Position numbers and translations under genes: made by a program | Assembly: GCF_009649075.1 (NCBI RefSeq) | Contig: NZ_CP045737.1 | Span: 868,001 to 932,000 of the forward strand | Length of the DNA: 64,000 bases | Direction: 5' to 3' | From: Aeromicrobium yanjiei | GTDB taxonomy: Bacteria; Actinomycetota; Actinomycetes; Propionibacteriales; Nocardioidaceae | Notes under the pieces: generated by a model | Database searches by the model: none | The model's input: only the letters and a program-made list of their open reading frames with translations | What the model was told of the DNA's origin: nothing | Shown here: in pieces, positions 60,922 through 64,000 of the stretch | Layout of the letters: each line of letters starts with the position of its first letter | Numbering within the stretch: the stretch's first letter is position 1

Positions 60922-62051
60922 GAGCGTGCTCCTTCGGTGGGGAAGAACCTGCGTGCCCACAGGGACACGTAGACGAGGCCGACCAGGACGGGCACCTCGA
61001 TGAGCGGGCCGACGACCCCGGCGAGCGCCTGGCCGGACGTGATGCCGAACGTGCCGATGGCAACGGCGATGGCCAGCTCGAAGTTGTTGCCTGCAGCGGT
61101 GAAGGCGAGCGTCGCGGTCTTGGCGTAGCCGAGACCGAGCCGGCGTCCCATGACCATGCCGAGCGCAAAGGTGATGGCGAAGTAGGCAAGCAGGGGCAGC
61201 GCGATGCGGACGACGTCCCACGGGTTGCTGATGATGGCATCGCCTTGCAGCGCGAACAGCAGGACGATCGTGAACAGCAGGCCGTAGAGCGCCCAGGGAC
61301 CGAGCTTCGGCAGGAAGGTGTCCTCGTACCAGTCGCGACCCTTGGTGCGCTCACCGATGAGTCTGGTGGCGAACCCGGCGAGGAGAGGGATGCCCAGGAA
61401 CACCACGACGCTCGCGGTGATGGCCCACACGGAGAAGTCGGCGCTCGTGGTCGAGAGCCCGAGCCATCCCGGCAGGGTCTGCAGGTAGAACCAGCCGAGC
61501 GCGGCGAATGCGAAGACCTGGAAGACCGAGTTGATGGCGACCAGCACGGCGGCCGCCTCGCGGTCTCCGCAGGCCAGATCGTTCCAGATCAGGACCATCG
61601 CGATGCAGCGGGCGAGGCCGACGATGATCAGGCCGGTTCGGTACTCCGGCAGGTCTGGCAGGAGGAGCCACGCCAGGGCGAACATGAGTGCAGGCCCGAT
61701 GAGCCAGTTCATGACGAGCGAGGCGCCGAGCAGGCGCCTGTCGCCGGTGACGCGGGCCGTCTCGCTGTACCTCACCTTCGCCAGGACCGGGTACATCATG
61801 ACCAGCAGTCCGATGGCGATGGGCACCGAGACCGAGCCCACGGTGAACGAGTCGAGGGCGTCGGTGAGGTCGGTCCAGGTGCGACCCAGGACCAGACCCA
61901 CCGCCATGGCAACCGCGATCCAGACGGGCAGGAGCCGGTCGAGTCGGGACAGGCGACCCACGATCGCGTCGTCCGGTCCGCCCCTGGGCCGCTCGCTGAC
62001 GGTGTCGCTCACTGGTCTCCTTGGTCGTTCGTCCGGGGCTACCGCATTCAT
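60918..62051 (-). CDS. acr3: ACR3 family arsenite efflux permease
   Basis: A 377-residue protein with about ten helices. GLARCIAMVLIWNDLACGDREAAA contains the conserved Cys needed for As(OH)3 transport, and AFTAAGNNFELAIAVAIGTFG is the other signature. The first 40 residues are polar and cytoplasmic. The start is ATG 62051, with GTG 62012 as an alternative. Divergent from arsR across 69 bases that hold the operator. Confidence 0.94.
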   Translation of the reverse strand: MNAVAPDERPRRPVSDTVSERPRGGPDDAIVGRLSRLDRLLPVWIAVAMAVGLVLGRTWTDLTDALDSFTVGSVSVPIAIGLLVMMYPVLAKVRYSETARVTGDRRLLGASLVMNWLIGPALMFALAWLLLPDLPEYRTGLIIVGLARCIAMVLIWNDLACGDREAAAVLVAINSVFQVFAFAALGWFYLQTLPGWLGLSTTSADFSVWAITASVVVFLGIPLLAGFATRLIGERTKGRDWYEDTFLPKLGPWALYGLLFTIVLLFALQGDAIISNPWDVVRIALPLLAYFAITFALGMVMGRRLGLGYAKTATLAFTAAGNNFELAIAVAIGTFGITSGQALAGVVGPLIEVPVLVGLVYVSLWARRFFPTEGARS

Positions 62052-62077
62052 CGACTGACGTCGATATAGACACCGTA

Positions 62078-62114
62078 TCAATGCATCGACGCATGTCAAT
62101 GCAGCAGGCATACT
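62078..62114 (+). promoter_or_regulatory. arsR promoter and ArsR operator
   Basis: TCGACG (62086-62091), 17 bases, CATACT (62109-62114), ending 6 bases before the arsR ATG. TCAATGCA occurs at 62078-62085 and 62096-62103, and ATGC-N6-GCAT (62081-62094) is a near-palindrome between. ArsR bound here would cover both promoters. On the minus strand TTGACA (62094-62099) may serve acr3. Confidence 0.6.
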
Positions 62115-62120
62115 GGGGTC

Positions 62121-62477
62121 ATGACGTCCTTGCTGCCCGCGCCTGACACCGGCTCCGACATCTGCTGCGCGCCCATCACCAAGGACGCGATGAGCGAGGA
62201 GAATGCGATCCTGCTGGCCGGCAAGTTCAAGGCCATCGGCGATCCGACGCGCCTGCGGCTGCTCTCGCTGATCGCGGCCCACGAAGGCGGCGAGGCGTGC
62301 GTCTGCGACCTGAACGAACCGGTCGCGCTCTCGCAGCCGACGGTCTCGCACCACCTCAAGGTGCTCGTCGACGCGGGTCTGCTGACCCGCAGCAAGCGCG
62401 GAACCTGGTCGTTCTACGCTCTGGTGCCGGGCGCCCTGGACAGCCTGGCCGCAGTGCTTGACACCCCCGCGTCATAG
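62121..62477 (+). CDS. arsR: ArsR family arsenic-responsive repressor
   Basis: A 118-residue winged-helix repressor. The HTH is VALSQPTVSHHLKVLVDAGL. Cys15-Cys16 sit in the N-terminal tail and Cys60 and Cys62 in ACVCDL. Corynebacterium glutamicum ArsR senses As(III) through Cys15, Cys16 and Cys55, so this is probably the same class and not the ELCVCDL-only enterobacterial type. Divergent from acr3-arsC. Confidence 0.93.
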   Translation: MTSLLPAPDTGSDICCAPITKDAMSEENAILLAGKFKAIGDPTRLRLLSLIAAHEGGEACVCDLNEPVALSQPTVSHHLKVLVDAGLLTRSKRGTWSFYALVPGALDSLAAVLDTPAS

Positions 62478-62500
62478 ACCACAGGTGTCAGGTCACGGAG

Positions 62501-62582
62501 TGTCGGTGACAGGACTTGAACCTGCACGCTCGAAAGCACAGGAACCTAAATCCTGCGTGTCTACCAGTTCCACCACACCGAC
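62501..62582 (-). tRNA. tRNA-Leu (anticodon UAG)
   Basis: On the minus strand, the acceptor GTCGGTG (62582 inward) pairs with CACCGAC near 62502. The anticodon stem CAGGA/TCCTG encloses the loop TTTAGGT, anticodon TAG. A long variable arm and T-loop GGTTCAAGTCC are as expected for a class-II leucine tRNA. The 82-base gene ends at the discriminator A and CCA is not encoded. Confidence 0.95.
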
Positions 62583-62606
62583 TCGGGATCCAGAATAGGC
62601 CCTGCG

Positions 62607-63074
62607 TCAGGCGCCGAGTCCCAGGTCCTTGCGAAGCTTGGCGACGTGGCCCGTGGCCTTGACGTTGTACTGCGCGAGCGTGATCTTCCCGTCCTCGACC
62701 ACGAACGTCGACCGGATGACCCCCTGCACGACCTTGCCGTAGAGCTTCTTCTCCCCGAAGGTGCCCCACTGCGTCAGGACCTGCTTCTCCGGATCCGACA
62801 GGAGCTGGATCGTGAGGCCGTCCCGCTCGCGGAACGCCGCGAGCTTCTCGGGCTTGTCGGGGGAGATGCCGAGCACGGTGTAGCCCTCGGCCTGCAGGCG
62901 GTCGATCGAGTCGCTGAAGTCACAGGCCTGCTTGGTGCAGCCCGGTGTCATCGCGGCCGGGTAGAAGTAGACGATGACCTTGCCCGTCTGGGCGGACAGG
63001 GTGACAGGCTCTCCGGCGTCGTTGACGAGGGTGAAGTCGGGTGCGGTGTCTCCGGGCTGCAGGCGGGTCGTCAT
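62607..63074 (-). CDS. bcp: Thiol peroxidase of the Bcp/PrxQ type
   Basis: A 155-residue peroxiredoxin that reduces hydroperoxides. AAMTPGCTKQACDFSD has the peroxidatic Cys46 and resolving Cys51 (CxxxxC), with VTLSAQTGKVIVYFYP before it. The start at MTTRLQPGD follows an AGGA, 5 bases away. A longer frame exists without support. Divergent from the DUF3618 gene, with a 9-bp inverted repeat between them. Confidence 0.94.
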   Translation of the reverse strand: MTTRLQPGDTAPDFTLVNDAGEPVTLSAQTGKVIVYFYPAAMTPGCTKQACDFSDSIDRLQAEGYTVLGISPDKPEKLAAFRERDGLTIQLLSDPEKQVLTQWGTFGEKKLYGKVVQGVIRSTFVVEDGKITLAQYNVKATGHVAKLRKDLGLGA

Positions 63075-63095
63075 AGGTCCTATCCTTGCGTATGT

Positions 63096-63116
63096 GTGCG
63101 AGCCGACGGCTCGCAC
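63096..63116. promoter_or_regulatory. Inverted repeat between bcp and the DUF3618 gene
   Basis: GTGCGAGCC-GAC-GGCTCGCAC, perfect 9-bp arms, midway between two divergent starts. Could be an operator for either gene, or a hairpin in the bcp leader region. Confidence 0.5.
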
Positions 63117-63148
63117 GTCCGTAGGTTCCCAAGTGAGCGAGGCACGAC

Positions 63149-63397
63149 GTGGCGAACGCCCAATCCGATGAGCTGGTCGACGAGATCGAGGTCATCCGCG
63201 AGCGTCTGGCGGTCACCGTCGACCAGCTGGTCGACCGGTCCAACCCCAAGAACATCGCCCGCCGCGGGCTGGAGAACCTCAAGGGCCGCTTCATCGACGA
63301 GACCGGCTCACCCCGACTCGAGACGATCATCCCGGTCGTGGGCGGCACGCTCGCGGTCATCGCGGGCATCGTCGTGATCCGCAAGCTGCTGCGCTGA
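63149..63397 (+). CDS. DUF3618 small membrane protein
   Basis: An 82-residue protein. The front half (DELVDEIEVIRERLAVTVDQLVDRSNPKNIARRG) is the DUF3618 pattern, and one C-terminal helix (IIPVVGGTLAVIAGIVVI) anchors it. Role unknown. The GTG start has GAGG about 9 bases upstream. The GroES-like gene follows after 2 bases. Confidence 0.88.
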   Translation: MANAQSDELVDEIEVIRERLAVTVDQLVDRSNPKNIARRGLENLKGRFIDETGSPRLETIIPVVGGTLAVIAGIVVIRKLLR

Positions 63398-63399
63398 CC

Positions 63400-63720
63400 A
63401 TGTCCGGCAGGCTCCCGATCCGCATGCTGGCAGACCGCCTCCTCGTCTCCCTCGACGAGGACAGCGGTGACCGTCGATCGACCGGCGGCATCGTGATCCC
63501 GGCCACCGCCGCACTCGGCAAGCGGCTGTCCTGGGCGCGCGTCGAGGCGATCGGCGCACACGTCCGCTCGGTCGAGGTCGGCGACCGGGTGCTGTTCGAC
63601 CCCGAGGACCGGTCCGAGGTCGAGGTGCGGGGCGAGGACCTCGTCCTCCTGCGCGAGCGCGACCTGCACGCCGTCGCGTCCGAGCGCATCGAGGAAGGCC
63701 AGACGGGCCTCTACCTGTGA
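63400..63720 (+). CDS. GroES-like small co-chaperonin paralogue
   Basis: A 106-residue Cpn10-fold protein. RMLADRLLVSL, STGGIVIP, VEVGDRVLFDP and EDLVLLRERDLHAV follow the GroES beta barrel in order. The mobile loop (SGDRRSTGG) lacks the usual hydrophobic tripeptide before it, so binding to GroEL is doubtful. Not next to a groEL gene. Probably a second, divergent copy. Confidence 0.83.
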   Translation: MSGRLPIRMLADRLLVSLDEDSGDRRSTGGIVIPATAALGKRLSWARVEAIGAHVRSVEVGDRVLFDPEDRSEVEVRGEDLVLLRERDLHAVASERIEEGQTGLYL

Positions 63721-63736
63721 GCCCGGCTGTGGTGTC

Positions 63737-64000
63737 GTGAGCCCGTCCCGTGACGACGCCCCGCGTCGGCGGATCCGGCTGCCGCACTCGCAGCTGACCT
63801 GGTCGGACCGGCTCCGCATGCTGCGCAAGCGGTGGCGGCTGCTGCTGCGCCTCGGCGGGGCGACCGCGGTCGCGTACTTCGTCTCGACGCACCTGCTGGG
63901 GCACTCACAGGCGTTCTTCGCACCGATCTCGGCGGTCATCGTCATCATCGCCGGCGCCGGCCTGCGGGCTCGTACGCTCTTCGAGCTCGTGCTCGGGGTG
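63737..64000 (+). CDS. FUSC-family membrane exporter, N-terminal fragment
   Basis: The first 88 codons, open to the right edge. A basic cytoplasmic start (RRRIRLPHSQLTWSDRLRML) leads into helices GGATAVAYFVSTHLLG and FFAPISAVIVIIAGAG. The FAPISAVIV segment is typical of FUSC/aromatic-acid exporters. The GTG start lies 16 bases after the GroES-like stop. The family call is tentative because most of the protein is missing. Confidence 0.65.
   Translation, partial: MSPSRDDAPRRRIRLPHSQLTWSDRLRMLRKRWRLLLRLGGATAVAYFVSTHLLGHSQAFFAPISAVIVIIAGAGLRARTLFELVLGV

Noticed and set aside
60918-62354. Longer Acr3 start beyond 62051
   Set aside because: The extended frame runs through the ars operator and into arsR on the other strand.

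Overview
The window is GC-rich, densely coded DNA from an actinomycete. Its markers are a SigR/RsrA redox pair, a CysO/Mec/CysM cysteine route, an FtsEX-M23 cluster, an ArfA-like BON/OmpA protein, a 24-residue bL37 ribosomal protein and a tmRNA tag ADSKRTDFALAA. Gene content and order resemble the Nocardioidaceae (Propionibacteriales; Aeromicrobium or Nocardioides relatives). That placement is inference from recognised families, not from a search. No insertion sequence, prophage, integrase or CRISPR array was seen.

Layout. 1-3.8 kb: rsgA (cut by the window edge), aroA, a DoxX-like membrane protein, a YedK/HMCES-type SRAP protein, then sigR-rsrA. A shared terminator separates this from the opposing HIT / zinc-ribbon unknown / thioesterase / bL37 unit. 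5.4-8.6 kb: a secreted CotH-like protein, a DUF5302 protein and prfB. 8.6-16.7 kb: a repeat-rich coiled-coil protein and a complete sugar-uptake locus (ABC transporter, Gfo/Idh/MocA dehydrogenase, TIM-barrel isomerase, divergent ROK regulator) lying between prfB and ftsE. 16.7-23.4 kb: ftsE, ftsX, M23 peptidase, SRPBCC protein, smpB, amidohydrolase, MFS transporter, then the smpB partner RNA ssrA. 23.4-30 kb: a repeat-rich gap, a carbinolamine dehydratase-like protein, a VKOR-family protein and the Lhr helicase-Nei glycosylase pair. 30-38.4 kb: ArfA-like protein, stalked membrane protein, DUF3048 lipoprotein, TetR and MerR regulators, YqgE, DUF3039 plus helicase, esterase. 38.4-43.8 kb: MpaB-like oxygenase, two secreted propeller-type proteins and a small DoxX-like protein. 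43.8-57.5 kb: Eis-like acetyltransferase, pncB-pncA, clpS-DUF2017, mec-cysO-cysM, a DUF3533-like exporter, a PRPP synthase paralogue, murI-MBL, rph-rdgB, SGNH hydrolase, trmL and benE. 57.5-64 kb: SRPBCC, AIM24, an arsenic locus, tRNA-Leu(UAG), bcp, a small GroES-like protein and the start of an FUSC-type exporter.

Regulation visible in the sequence. Two exact SigR-type promoters (GGAAT-N18-GTT) are present, one before sigR and one before ssrA. The sigR promoter is positioned to add a 27-residue N-terminal extension to the sigma factor through an upstream ATG with a strong Shine-Dalgarno, while a closer -10 would yield the shorter form. Most first genes of transcription units have a TANNNT/CANNNT -10 hexamer ending 6-8 bases before the start codon, which implies widespread leaderless transcripts. 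Genes inside operons instead start by ATGA/GTGA overlaps. Palindromic operators lie in front of the TetR-divergent gene, the MpaB-like gene and the arsenic genes.

Points worth following: the sigR dual start, SigR control of ssrA, a CysO with five residues after its GlyGly next to its JAMM peptidase, a 29-bp perfect hairpin directly after ssrA, and an ArsO-like flavoprotein with a cysteine-rich tail.
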